Source: Embleya sp040605455 (GTDB lineage Bacteria > Actinomycetota > Actinomycetes > Streptomycetales > Streptomycetaceae). Taken from it: DNA of 38,855 nt. Each line of letters begins with the position of its first letter. The first letter of the stretch is position 1. Both the position numbers and the translations under genes were made by a program. The stretch is from assembly GCF_040605455.1 (NCBI RefSeq), contig NZ_JBEXCV010000085.1:1-38855 (forward strand), in the 5' to 3' direction. Shown in pieces: positions 1 to 7,815 of this stretch. The notes below the pieces were generated by a model. The model was given only the letters and a program-made list of their open reading frames with translations, was not told the origin of the DNA and ran no database searches.

Positions 1-116
1 GCCCGCACAGTCCGGCGGCACCGCGCCCGCCGGTCTGCCCGGGCGGACACCCGCCGCCGCAGCCGCCGGTGACGCCCGCCGGGTCGATGGGGGTCGCCGG
101 GCGGGCGGACCGGGGT

Positions 117-1202
117 TCAGCGTTGTACGGTCCAGCCGCCGGCCCGCAGCGCCGTCGTGAGCGCCTCCGCCCGCCGCGGGTCCACCTGGAGCTCGACCAG
201 GCCGGCCGGGCGGCCCTGGGCGTGGTCGATCCGGATGTCCTCGATGTTGACCTCGGCCCGGCCCACGTCGGCGAACAGCCGGGCCAACTCGCCCGGCCGG
301 TCGGGGACGACCACCGGGACGGCCTCGTACCGCGCGGCCGGCTGCCCGTGCTTGCCCGGGATCCGGCCGTGTCCCACGTTGCCGCGTCGCAGCAGTGCCT
401 CCACACCGCGTGAACCCAGCTCGCGCTTGGCCTCGTCGTCGGCGCCGAGCGAACGCAACGCGCCGACCACGGTGTCCAGATCGGTGGCCAGCCCGGCGAG
501 CACGTCGGCGACCGCGTTCGCGTTGGCGCCCAGGATGTCGATCCACAACCGGGGATCCGAGCCCGCGATCCGGGTCACGTCCCGCACACCCTGGCCCGCG
601 AGCCGGGTGTCGGTGTCCTGCGCGTGCTCCAGGCGCGCGGCCATCAGCGCGGACACCAGGTGCGGCGCGTGCGAGACGAGCGCGACCGCGTGGTCGTGGT
701 CGCGCGGCGCCATCACCACCGGCACCGCGCGGCACAACGACACCATCTCCAGCGCCCGGTTCAGCGTCTCGGTGTCGGTCTCGCGCGAGGGGGTGAGCAC
801 CCACGGCCGGCCGTCGAACAGGTCGGCCCGCGCGGCCAGCGGCCCGGAACGCTCGCGCCCGGCCAGCGGATGGCCGCCGATGTAGCGCGTCGCGTCGCAG
901 CCCAGGTCCGCCATCTCCCTGAGCGGCTGCTCCTTGACGCTGGCCACGTCCGTGTAGCTGAGCGCGAGCCGCTCCGCCTGCACCAGCCGCACCGTCTCGG
1001 CGATCCGCCCCGGTGGCACCGCGAGCACGGCCAGGTCCACCGGCTCCGGCGGCGTCGCCTCCAGCCCCGCGCCCATCGCCGCCGCCGTCTGTACCGCGGT
1101 GCTGTCCCGATCCCGCAGATACACGGTGACCCCGCGCGCGGTCAGCGCGAGCGCGACGGATGTACCGATCAGTCCGGTGCCGACCACGGCGGCGGTACGC
1201 AC
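117..1202 (-). CDS. tyrA: Prephenate dehydrogenase (TyrA) with C-terminal ACT domain
   Basis: Converts prephenate to 4-hydroxyphenylpyruvate with NAD(P), the committed step to tyrosine in the cytosol. The 361-aa product opens with a Rossmann glycine motif (GTGLIG, about residues 8-13), has the GGHPLAGRERSG segment expected of the prephenate dehydrogenase family near residues 109-120 and HDHAVALVSHAPH further on, and ends in about 70 residues (VPDRPGELARLF, then NIEDIRI) that read as an ACT domain, the usual site of amino-acid feedback binding. It starts at GTG 1202 and ends TGA at 117. It diverges from cmk across about 170 bases. The arrangement tyrA, cmk, plsC, der is the conserved streptomycete order, which supports the call. 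Length and domains are normal for actinobacterial TyrA. Confidence 0.93.
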   Translation of the reverse strand: MRTAAVVGTGLIGTSVALALTARGVTVYLRDRDSTAVQTAAAMGAGLEATPPEPVDLAVLAVPPGRIAETVRLVQAERLALSYTDVASVKEQPLREMADLGCDATRYIGGHPLAGRERSGPLAARADLFDGRPWVLTPSRETDTETLNRALEMVSLCRAVPVVMAPRDHDHAVALVSHAPHLVSALMAARLEHAQDTDTRLAGQGVRDVTRIAGSDPRLWIDILGANANAVADVLAGLATDLDTVVGALRSLGADDEAKRELGSRGVEALLRRGNVGHGRIPGKHGQPAARYEAVPVVVPDRPGELARLFADVGRAEVNIEDIRIDHAQGRPAGLVELQVDPRRAEALTTALRAGGWTVQR

Positions 1203-1371
1203 GACGGGAACTCCAAGGGGCGGGTGACGGAATAATGGGGGAACCGATCAAGGCTATCCGTGACGGTACCCTCGGGCGGTGTCCTATCGCCCTGCGGCAT
1301 CCACTGCGCCGCCCGGTTCGGCAATACCCGTGACGGCCCCCGTGCCGGCAACAAGCGAAAGGTCGGCGACC

Positions 1372-2058
1372 GTGGAAGCCCGTACGCCGCTCGCGACCGC
1401 CGTGGTCGCCATCGACGGTCCGTCAGGGTCCGGCAAGTCCAGCGTCTCGCGCGCGGTCGCCGCCCGGCTGGGCCTGCGCTACCTGGACACGGGTGCGATG
1501 TACCGGGCGATGACGTGGTGGATGCTCAGCAACGACATCGACATCCACGACCCCGTCGCCGTGGCCGCCGTCGCGGACAAGCCGCAGATCGTCTCCGGGA
1601 CCGCGCCGGACGGGCCCACCATCACGGTGGACGGCAACGACGCGGCCGGCCCGATCCGTACCGACGAGGTGACCAAGGCGGTCAGCGCGGTCAGCGCCGT
1701 ACCGCAGGTGCGCGCCCGCCTGGTCGCGCTACAGCGGGCCGAGATCGGCCCGGGCGGCATCGTGGTCGAGGGCCGCGACATCGCGAGCGTGGTGGCGCCC
1801 GACGCGGCGGTCAAGGTCTACTTGACCGCGTCCGAGGCGGCCCGCGCCGCCCGGCGCAACGCCGAACTGACCGGCACGCAGGCCACGAGCGTCGAGGCGA
1901 CCCGGGCCGATCTGGCCCGCCGGGACGCGCTGGACTCCGGTCGCGCGGTCGCGCCCGCCGCGATGGCCGAGGGCGCGATCCTGGTGGACACCACCGAGCT
2001 GGACCGCGAGCAGGTGGTCGACCACCTGCTCGCCCTGGTCGCGGAACACGTGCGGTGA
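1372..2058 (+). CDS. cmk: Cytidylate kinase
   Basis: Phosphorylates CMP and dCMP to the diphosphates with ATP, in pyrimidine salvage and supply. The P-loop AIDGPSGSGKSS sits at about residues 13-24, followed by YLDTGAMYRA near 40-50, VVEGRDIASVVAPDA near 125-140 and an RNAEL/RRDALDSGR region typical of the family. I chose GTG 1372, giving 228 aa, because it puts the P-loop at the usual distance from the N terminus and has a purine-rich GAAAGG upstream; in-frame GTG codons at 1279 and 1330 would only add an unlike-family leader of 31 or 14 residues. The stop overlaps the start of plsC in GTGA, indicating translational coupling. Confidence 0.93.
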   Translation: MEARTPLATAVVAIDGPSGSGKSSVSRAVAARLGLRYLDTGAMYRAMTWWMLSNDIDIHDPVAVAAVADKPQIVSGTAPDGPTITVDGNDAAGPIRTDEVTKAVSAVSAVPQVRARLVALQRAEIGPGGIVVEGRDIASVVAPDAAVKVYLTASEAARAARRNAELTGTQATSVEATRADLARRDALDSGRAVAPAAMAEGAILVDTTELDREQVVDHLLALVAEHVR

Positions 2059-2720
2059 CCGGGGCCTTCGGGACCACCTCGAAGCCCCCGCTCGCCGGGG
2101 CCGCGCACTTCATCGGCGAGCCGCTGCTGCGCAGTTTCTGGCGGGTGCGCGCGCTGGGCGCGTGGCACGTGCCGATGGCCGGCCCGGTGATCCTGGCGGG
2201 CAATCACGCCAACTTCGTCGACGGCCCGATGCTCTTCGCGTTCGCGCCGCGGCCCACGCAGGTGCTGGTCAAGCGCGAGATGTTCGCCGGCGCACTCGGC
2301 CCGATCCTGCGCGGGATCGGCCACATTCCGGTCCAGCGCGGGGTCGCCGACCGCAGGATGATCACCGATTCGCTCGATGTACTGGCAGGCGGCGGCGCAC
2401 TCGGCGTCTTCCCGGAGGGCACGCGGGGACAGGCCGACTTCTCGGCAGTGCACAATGGACTTGCATATCTGGCATTGCGCTCCGGGGCACCCATCGTCCC
2501 GGTGGCCTGCCTCGGCACCGGTGCGCGGGGATCCTCGATCGGTGCATTGCCGGGTCTGCGCTCCCGGATCGACGTGGTCTACGGCAAGCCCTTCAAGGCG
2601 GTCGAGAACGCCGACCGCCGGGCCACCCGCAAGGCCGTCCAGGCCGCGTCCGACCGCATCGTCGAACGGCTCACCGCGCACCTGCGCGAGGCCGAGCGGA
2701 TGACCGGCCGCGCCGGCTGA
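2055..2720 (+). CDS. plsC: 1-acyl-sn-glycerol-3-phosphate acyltransferase family protein (PlsC)
   Basis: Predicted to acylate lysophosphatidic acid to phosphatidic acid at the cytoplasmic membrane. The 221-aa product has the acyltransferase motif NHANFVD (NHX4D) at about residues 51-57, the glycerophosphate-binding block FPEGTRG near 120-126, and IPVQRG and IVPVACLGTG blocks between and after them. GTG 2055 overlaps the cmk stop by four bases (GTGA), so start and coupling are clear. The reading frame stays open far upstream across cmk, but that part is a shadow of cmk. Some members of this family act in other lipid acylations; substrate cannot be told from sequence. Confidence 0.85.
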   Translation: MTGAFGTTSKPPLAGAAHFIGEPLLRSFWRVRALGAWHVPMAGPVILAGNHANFVDGPMLFAFAPRPTQVLVKREMFAGALGPILRGIGHIPVQRGVADRRMITDSLDVLAGGGALGVFPEGTRGQADFSAVHNGLAYLALRSGAPIVPVACLGTGARGSSIGALPGLRSRIDVVYGKPFKAVENADRRATRKAVQAASDRIVERLTAHLREAERMTGRAG

Positions 2721-2764
2721 CCACGATCTTCACCCGTACCGCTACCCGAACGAGGAACACCCCC

Positions 2765-4234
2765 ATGGAGCAGCACGCCGACGCCACGACCGAGGGCGCC
2801 TTCGACCCGGAGGCGTGGGAGGCGGGCTACGACCCCGAGGAATGGGTCGACCTGGAAGGGGACGCCCCCGACCGAGGCGAGCACGGCGACGAGTCCGGCG
2901 GACCGCTGCCGGTGCTCGCCGTCGTGGGGCGACCCAACGTGGGCAAGTCCACGCTGGTCAACCGGATCATCGGGCGCCGCGAAGCGGTCGTGGAGGACAC
3001 CCCCGGGGTGACCCGCGACCGCGTGTACTACGAGGCCACCTGGAACGGCCGACGGTTCACCGTGGTCGACACCGGTGGCTGGGAGCGCGACGTGGTCGGG
3101 ATCGACCTGTCGGTCGCGGTCCAGGCCGAGTACGCGATCGACTCGGCGGACGCGGTGATGTTCGTGGTCGACGCGATCGTCGGCCCCACCGACAGCGACG
3201 AGGCCGTCGTCAAGGTGCTGCGCAAGTCCGGCAAGCCGGTTGTGCTGGCCGCCAACAAGGTCGACAACATGGCGCAGGAGGCGGACGCCGCCGCGCTGTG
3301 GTCGCTCGGCCTGGGCCAGCCGTGGCCGGTCTCGGCCGTGCACGGCCGAGGCAGCGGCGACCTGCTCGACGCCGCGCTGGCGGTCCTGCCGGAGGCTCCC
3401 GCACAGCGCTTCGGCGTCATGGAGGGCGGCCCGCGCCGGGTCGCGCTGCTCGGCCGCCCGAACGTGGGCAAGTCGAGCATGCTGAACAAGGTCGCGGGCG
3501 AGAACCGGGTGGTCGTGGACAAGATCGCGGGCACCACCCGCGACCCGGTCGACGAGCTGATTCAGCTCGGCGGCAAGACCTGGAAGTTCATCGACACCGC
3601 GGGCATCCGGCGGCGGGTGCACCTGACCCAGGGCGCCGACTTCTACGCGTCGCTGCGCACCACGGCCGCGCTGGAGAAGGCCGAGGTCGGGGTGATCCTG
3701 ATCGACGCCAGCGAGCGGCTGACCGAGCAGGACACCCGGATCATCTCGCTCGCGGTCGAGGCCGGGCGCGCGATCGTGATCGCGTACAACAAGTGGGACC
3801 TGATGGACGAGGAGCGCCGCTACTACCTCGAACGCGAGATCGAGCAGGACTTGGTGCAGGTCACCTGGGCGCCCCGGGTGAACGTCTCGGCGCTCACCGG
3901 CCGGCACATGGAGAAGCTGGTCCCGGCCATCGAGACCGCGCTGGCCAGCTGGGAGAAGCGCATCCCCACCGGTCAGCTGAACGCTTTCCTGGGCACGCTG
4001 GTGGCCTCCCACCCGCACCCGATCCGCGGTGGCAAGCAGCCGCGCATCCTGTTCGGCACCCAGGCGGGCACCAAGCCGCCCCGCTTCGTGCTGTTCACCA
4101 GCGGCTTCCTGGAGGCCGGCTACCGCCGCTTCATCGAGCGCCGGCTGCGCGAGGAGTTCGGCTTCCCGGGTACGCCGATCGAGATCCGGATGAAGGTCAG
4201 GGAGAAGCGCGGTCGCAACAAGACCGGTCGCTGA
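2765..4234 (+). CDS. der: Ribosome biogenesis GTPase Der (EngA)
   Basis: Essential double GTPase that assists 50S subunit maturation. The 489-aa product has an acidic extension of about 50 residues, then two tandem GTPase domains, each starting with GRPNVGKS (about residues 54-61 and 230-237). Both have DTGG/DTAG Walker B turns, and the NKVD and NKWD guanine-specificity motifs are clear. The C-terminal KH-like domain ends KVREKRGRNKTGR. ATG 2765 was chosen as the first plausible start after plsC (45 bases downstream). The acidic N-terminal extension is common in actinobacterial Der. The gene ends just before a strong terminator hairpin. Confidence 0.95.
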   Translation: MEQHADATTEGAFDPEAWEAGYDPEEWVDLEGDAPDRGEHGDESGGPLPVLAVVGRPNVGKSTLVNRIIGRREAVVEDTPGVTRDRVYYEATWNGRRFTVVDTGGWERDVVGIDLSVAVQAEYAIDSADAVMFVVDAIVGPTDSDEAVVKVLRKSGKPVVLAANKVDNMAQEADAAALWSLGLGQPWPVSAVHGRGSGDLLDAALAVLPEAPAQRFGVMEGGPRRVALLGRPNVGKSSMLNKVAGENRVVVDKIAGTTRDPVDELIQLGGKTWKFIDTAGIRRRVHLTQGADFYASLRTTAALEKAEVGVILIDASERLTEQDTRIISLAVEAGRAIVIAYNKWDLMDEERRYYLEREIEQDLVQVTWAPRVNVSALTGRHMEKLVPAIETALASWEKRIPTGQLNAFLGTLVASHPHPIRGGKQPRILFGTQAGTKPPRFVLFTSGFLEAGYRRFIERRLREEFGFPGTPIEIRMKVREKRGRNKTGR

Positions 4235-4242
4235 CCACACAC

Positions 4243-4285
4243 ACGAGGAGGGCCCGGACGCCGGTCGCGTCCGGGCCCTCCTCGT
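4243..4285. terminator. Strong hairpin, probably a bidirectional terminator
   Basis: Perfect 19-bp inverted repeat (4243-4261 and 4267-4285) with a 5-base loop CGGTC, starting 8 bases after the der stop. A short T-containing stretch follows on the plus strand. The converging minus-strand gene ends at 4319, so the hairpin can serve both. Confidence 0.85.
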
Positions 4286-4318
4286 CGTTTCCTGCCTGGT
4301 TCGCCCGGTCGCGGCACA

Positions 4319-4681
4319 TCAGAGCGGGAGGTGGCCGTGCGGGGCGGGTACGCGCGGGGGCTGGGCGGGAACCAGGGAGGCGCCGCGGTGCCGGCCGTAC
4401 GTGGTGTAGCCGCCCTGGGTGGGCAGCGAGAAGTTCGGGAACGGCGGATCCTGCGCGTACGAGTGGCTGATCGCCGCGGGCGCGCCGTAGGACGGGCGAC
4501 TCGCCGCGAAGTCCTCGTTCGAGCGCTCGTGCGGGACGGCGCGGAACATCCGCCGCCACTCGGTCTCCAGCGCGTTGTAGATCGGTGTCAGAACATCGTG
4601 GGTGGGCGCCGCGGGAGCCCCCACGGCGACTACGGGATGGCCGAGGGCCCGGCTGCTGATGGAGTCGTCGAAACTGAACAC
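4319..4681 (-). CDS. Conserved-looking orphan protein, 120 aa
   Basis: I do not recognise a family. The frame reads FSFDDSISSRALGHPVVAVG, then a Pro/Ala linker, LTPIYNALETEWRRMFRAVP, and a low-complexity Pro/Gly/Tyr-rich C-terminal half ending PAPHGHLPL. The first 65 residues have protein-like composition and a possible amphipathic helix around the WRRMFR segment, whereas the competing frames are Arg/Pro-rich nonsense. There is no signal peptide or membrane segment. GTG 4681 is the best start in the frame, since the segment upstream loses coding character, but its ribosome site is weak, so the N terminus is uncertain. The gene converges on der across a shared terminator. It could be a small cytosolic accessory protein. 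Confidence 0.6.
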   Translation of the reverse strand: MFSFDDSISSRALGHPVVAVGAPAAPTHDVLTPIYNALETEWRRMFRAVPHERSNEDFAASRPSYGAPAAISHSYAQDPPFPNFSLPTQGGYTTYGRHRGASLVPAQPPRVPAPHGHLPL

Positions 4682-4861
4682 ACCAGGCCCAACGACCGAA
4701 ACGCTCGGCGGTTGCGGCCTGGTTGGGCGGCTTCGCGGCAGGCTCGCGAGGCGTGCGGTGAGTTCGCGGGGGTGGGTGGTGGGGCGGTGAGTTTGGGGTG
4801 GGCGGGGGTCGGGGGTGTGGCGGGGCAGCGTGCCGGAAGCGCGGAGAGCGGCGGAGCCGCA

Positions 4862-4990
4862 AGTGTCGACTTCGTGGCCCGGAGCGAAGCGCAGGGACAC
4901 GAAGTCACGAGCGAGGGGCCGCTTTTTCTTGGAGGAGCGAAGCGGGGGAAAGAAAAAGTGGTGCCTCGCGAGCCGGCGACGAAGTCGCCC
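4862..4990. repeat. Cluster of three inverted repeats with a repeated loop sequence
   Basis: Three perfect stems lie close together: GACTTCGTG 4868-4876 with CACGAAGTC 4898-4906; CTTTTTCTT 4922-4930 with AAGAAAAAG 4950-4958; GGCGAC 4975-4980 with GTCGCC 4984-4989. The loops of the first two both carry GGAGCGAAGCG (4881-4891 and 4934-4944). The element occupies much of the 330-base gap between the bioA stop (5014) and the start of the 120-aa gene (4681). The A/T tracts of the second stem are unusual for this window. Function is unknown; a terminator or processing site for bioA mRNA on the minus strand is possible. I see no gene in 4682-5013. Confidence 0.7.
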
Positions 4991-5013
4991 AACAATGGCT
5001 GGGTTGGGGCGTG

Positions 5014-6315
5014 CTATGTGTGGGTGCGGACTACCTCGACCATGGCTGTGGTTACCGTGGCCAGGTCTTCCGGGGTGATGACGTACGGCGGCATCGTGTA
5101 GACGAGTTTGCCGAACGGGCGGATCCAGACGCCTTGTTCGACGAAGGCGGGTTGTACGACGGCCATGTCGACGGGAGTGGCCAGTTCGATGACGCCGATG
5201 GCGCCGAGGACGCGGACGTCGACCACGCCGGGGAGGTCGCGCGCCGGGGCCAGGCCGGTGCGCAGGCCCTCGGACAGCGCCGCGACGCGTTCGCGCCAGG
5301 GGCCGGAGAGCAGCAGGTCCACGCTCGCCCCCGCGATCGCCGCCGCGAGCGGGTTGGCCATGAAGGTCGGGCCGTGCATGAACGCGCCGCCCTCGCCGCG
5401 CGAGATGGTCTCGGCCACCTCGTCGGTGCACAGCGTGGCGGCCATGGTCAGGTAGCCGCCGGTGAGTGCCTTGCCCAGGCACATGATGTCCGGCGCGATT
5501 CCTGCGTGTTCGCACGCGAACAGCTCGCCGGTCCGACCGAAGCCGGTGGCGATCTCGTCGGCGATCAGCAACACCCCGAACCGCGTGCACAGTTCCCGGA
5601 TCCGGCGCAGATACGCGGGGGAGTGGAAGCGCATTCCGCCCGCACCCTGCACGATCGGTTCCAGGACCACTGCCGCGATCGTCGAGCCGTACCGCTCCAG
5701 CAGATCCTCGATCGCCGCGGTGTCCTCGGCGCGCGGCGCGGTGTCGAAGCCGGCCGGTGGAATCGGCGCGAACAGGTGGGCCGGCAGTACCCCGGAGAAC
5801 AGGTGGTGCATTCCGCCGACCGGATCGCACACCGACATCGCGCCGAACGTATCGCCGTGATACCCGCCGCGCACGGTGAGCAGGCGGGTGCGCTCGGGCC
5901 GCCCGCGCCCCCGCTGGTATTGCAGCGCCATCTTGAGCGCCACCTCGACCGCGACCGAGCCGGAGTCGGCGAAGAAGACCTTGTTCAGCGGCTCGGGGGT
6001 GATCTCCACCAGCCGCCGCGCGAGTCGTACCGCCGGCGGATGGGTCAGCCCGCCGAACATCACGTGCGCCATCGTGTCCACCTGCGCGTGCGCGGCGGCG
6101 TTCAGCACAGGGTGGTTGTAGCCGTGGATCGCCGCCCACCACGAGGACATCCCGTCGACCAGTTCGCGACCGTCGGCGAGCCGAAGCCGGACCCCGTCGG
6201 CGCGGACCACCGGGAACAGCGGTGCGTTGCCCTCGGTGCTCGCGTACGGGTGCCAGATGTGCCGCCGGTCGTGCGAAACCAGTTCGTCGCCGTAGGCCGC
6301 GTCGTAGTGCTCCAT
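5014..6315 (-). CDS. bioA: Adenosylmethionine-8-amino-7-oxononanoate aminotransferase (BioA)
   Basis: PLP enzyme that transfers the amino group of S-adenosylmethionine to 7-keto-8-aminopelargonate, giving 7,8-diaminopelargonate in biotin synthesis. The 433-aa product begins DRRHIWHPYAST, which is typical of BioA, has SSWWAAIHGYNHP near residue 55, a phosphate-binding SGSVAVEVALKMA, the aspartate-containing LIADEIATGFGRTG, and the Schiff-base lysine in CLGKALTGG at about residue 281. ATG 6315 gives a normal-length protein. No other biotin gene lies in the window, so it is separated from bioB, bioD and bioF here. The inverted-repeat cluster at 4862-4990 lies directly downstream. Confidence 0.94.
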   Translation of the reverse strand: MEHYDAAYGDELVSHDRRHIWHPYASTEGNAPLFPVVRADGVRLRLADGRELVDGMSSWWAAIHGYNHPVLNAAAHAQVDTMAHVMFGGLTHPPAVRLARRLVEITPEPLNKVFFADSGSVAVEVALKMALQYQRGRGRPERTRLLTVRGGYHGDTFGAMSVCDPVGGMHHLFSGVLPAHLFAPIPPAGFDTAPRAEDTAAIEDLLERYGSTIAAVVLEPIVQGAGGMRFHSPAYLRRIRELCTRFGVLLIADEIATGFGRTGELFACEHAGIAPDIMCLGKALTGGYLTMAATLCTDEVAETISRGEGGAFMHGPTFMANPLAAAIAGASVDLLLSGPWRERVAALSEGLRTGLAPARDLPGVVDVRVLGAIGVIELATPVDMAVVQPAFVEQGVWIRPFGKLVYTMPPYVITPEDLATVTTAMVEVVRTHT

Positions 6316-6425
6316 AGGCCACGCACGCTATCGGAGTGCGGGAGGCGGCCCGGAATCGGCCGCCGCCCGCCCGTGCCCGTGCCGCCCGGCCGCCCGACCA
6401 TCCGCCCCGCCGGGCCGACGGTCGT

Positions 6426-7217
6426 TCAGATGCCGCTGACCGGCACCGATCCCGCGGCCAGCAGGTTGCGCCGACCCGCCTCGTTCAGCGCGGCGGCCAA
6501 CTCGTCGTTGCCGGTGTGGATGCCGATCGTGCCCACCGGGGCGGCGAACAGGAGCACCACGCCGTGCGTCTTGGCCGCGTTCAACCACGCCTCGGGCACC
6601 TCGGCCGGGGTCTGCGCCTGCCACCACGCCTCGGTCCGGCCACCCGTGCCCGGGAAGAGCACCGCGGTCAGGTAGCCGTCGGTCATCCGCACCGACCAGC
6701 CGCCGAGCAGGGGCGGCAGGGTCTCGTCCGGCGTGGCGATCGGCGCGAATCCGCGTTCGCCGAGCAGGGACAGGAACTCGTCCCGCACCCCCGGGGTACC
6801 CGGGCGGGCCACGGCCGCACCTGGCTCGACCACCAGTGCCGCGTAGGTCACGCCCGCGCACACCACCATGCTGCCGGTGATCGAGATCGGTACCGGACCG
6901 CCCGGCACCACTGTCTGCACGGCGAGCCCGGGATTGGCCTGCGCGGCGAGCAGCGGCTCGACCGCCGCTTCGGACACCGGGATCACCTGCGAGGGGATGC
7001 AGCGCGTGTGCGCGAACGCGAGCACCGCGGTCTCCTCGGCCAGGTACAGCAGCGCGCTGGTCTCCACGGAGGTGGTGTCGCCCTCGCCGCGGCACGAGGC
7101 GCACGCGTAGGTCTGGGGACCGGTCTCCCCGGCCACCAGTCGGGCGGCCTCGTCGTCGCCGATCTCGGCGCGGACCTCGGGGCTGACGTCGAGCAAGCGT
7201 GACACGGATGGCTCCAT
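6426..7217 (-). CDS. Hypothetical protein, 263 aa, with an N-terminal CxxC
   Basis: I do not recognise the family. The start used is ATG 7217 (MEPSVSRLLDVSPEV); the frame stays open upstream to 7298 but that stretch lacks coding character and overlaps the promoter side. The sequence shows TYACASCRGEGDTT near residue 38, which could bind zinc or simply be a Cys pair, followed by alternating hydrophobic segments (VPISITGSMVVCAGVTYAALVV) and a well-conserved-looking C-terminal half (GWSVRMTDGYLTAVLFPG, then HGVVLLFAAPVGTIGIHTGN). No signal peptide or clear membrane helix. A two-domain layout like SseB-type proteins is possible, but this is a guess. It sits 110 bases upstream of bioA on the same strand and may share its transcript. 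Confidence 0.75.
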   Translation of the reverse strand: MEPSVSRLLDVSPEVRAEIGDDEAARLVAGETGPQTYACASCRGEGDTTSVETSALLYLAEETAVLAFAHTRCIPSQVIPVSEAAVEPLLAAQANPGLAVQTVVPGGPVPISITGSMVVCAGVTYAALVVEPGAAVARPGTPGVRDEFLSLLGERGFAPIATPDETLPPLLGGWSVRMTDGYLTAVLFPGTGGRTEAWWQAQTPAEVPEAWLNAAKTHGVVLLFAAPVGTIGIHTGNDELAAALNEAGRRNLLAAGSVPVSGI

Positions 7218-7284
7218 CGGTAGGGGTGCGTGCGACAGTGGGGGATCGCCGTCTGCGTTCTCGCGGCGGGACGTTACCGTCTGG

Positions 7285-7297
7285 TGACGTTGTGTCA
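7285..7297. promoter_or_regulatory. Operator-like palindrome TGACGTTGTGTCA
   Basis: Sits 68 bases upstream of the minus-strand gene starting at 7217, inside the longer GGTGAC-N5-GTCACC repeat (7283-7299). It fits TGACGNNNTGTCA, the same pattern as the two sites between the SDR and PPOX genes near 16.4 kb. The regulator is unknown. Confidence 0.4.
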
Positions 7298-7460
7298 CCT
7301 GGAGAACGCGGGAACGTCACCCCTATGGGGCATGTGCGCCCCGGCCGCGCCACGGCCATTCGGGCGACGGCGCCGGAGTGCACGCCCGTGCACGACGGTC
7401 GGCCCGGAGGAATCCGGGTCGGATATACGTTCGATGACCGAGAGGTATGAGTATGTCGAT

Positions 7461-7522
7461 GTGATCACGTCGCGGTCACCGTGTGATCACGGTCGAAAGG
7501 CCGTTCGAAATCGGGTGATCAG
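7461..7522. promoter_or_regulatory. Tandem GTGATCAC palindromes upstream of the osmolyte transporter
   Basis: Two perfect GTGATCAC palindromes (7461-7468, 7483-7490) and one imperfect copy GTGATCAG (7515-7522) are spaced 22 and 32 bases start to start, close to two and three helical turns, so bound proteins would face the same side. They lie 300-350 bases upstream of the proV-like start at 7816 and about 250 bases upstream of the minus-strand gene, so either could be the target. Confidence 0.5.
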
Positions 7523-7557
7523 CTCATCAATTCGGACATATGCGAACGTGTCAATGA

Positions 7558-7657
7558 GATGAGAATCTCCATATGTTTCTCATCGGAATAGCTCGGGCAA
7601 GTCACGCCCGGTAACAAATGCGGGATACAACTTTTTCCGGGCAGGACCCGGAAAAGG
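7558..7657 (+). promoter_or_regulatory. Two hairpins in the leader of the ABC transporter operon
   Basis: GATGAGAA 7558-7565 pairs with TTCTCATC 7577-7584 around an 11-base loop, and CTTTTTCCGGG 7631-7641 pairs with CCCGGAAAAGG 7647-7657 (one G-T pair) around loop CAGGA. A smaller CGGGC/GCCCG pair lies between. The first stem is A/T-rich and could be an operator; the second is strong and has no T-run after it, so it looks like leader structure rather than a terminator. The 7218-7815 gap holds no gene that I can support and is the least GC-rich part of the area. I could not match it to a known riboswitch. Confidence 0.5.
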
Positions 7658-7815
7658 CGTTCGACCCCGGACGTGCGCCGCTGCCGTGACGTTTTTGCGG
7701 CGGCCGTACTCCCGCTTCCACAGTCCGCGGCGCCGGTGCCCTCATCACGGCGGTGCTCCGGCCCGGAACCGAAGTCAACGGTTCCGTTCCCCGCGGCCCT
7801 AATGACGAGGTATGT

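Noticed and set aside
1..116. End of an upstream gene on either strand
   Set aside because: The frames are Pro/Arg/Gly-rich and none shows a recognisable C terminus; too short to decide.
2579..4240. A 553-codon open frame antisense to der
   Set aside because: Low-complexity Asp/Val/His/Arg-rich sequence, fully explained as a shadow of der.
7218..7815. c-di-AMP (ydaO-type) or other known riboswitch before the osmoprotectant operon
   Set aside because: I looked for the conserved blocks and could not find them in order; only generic hairpins and palindromes are supported.
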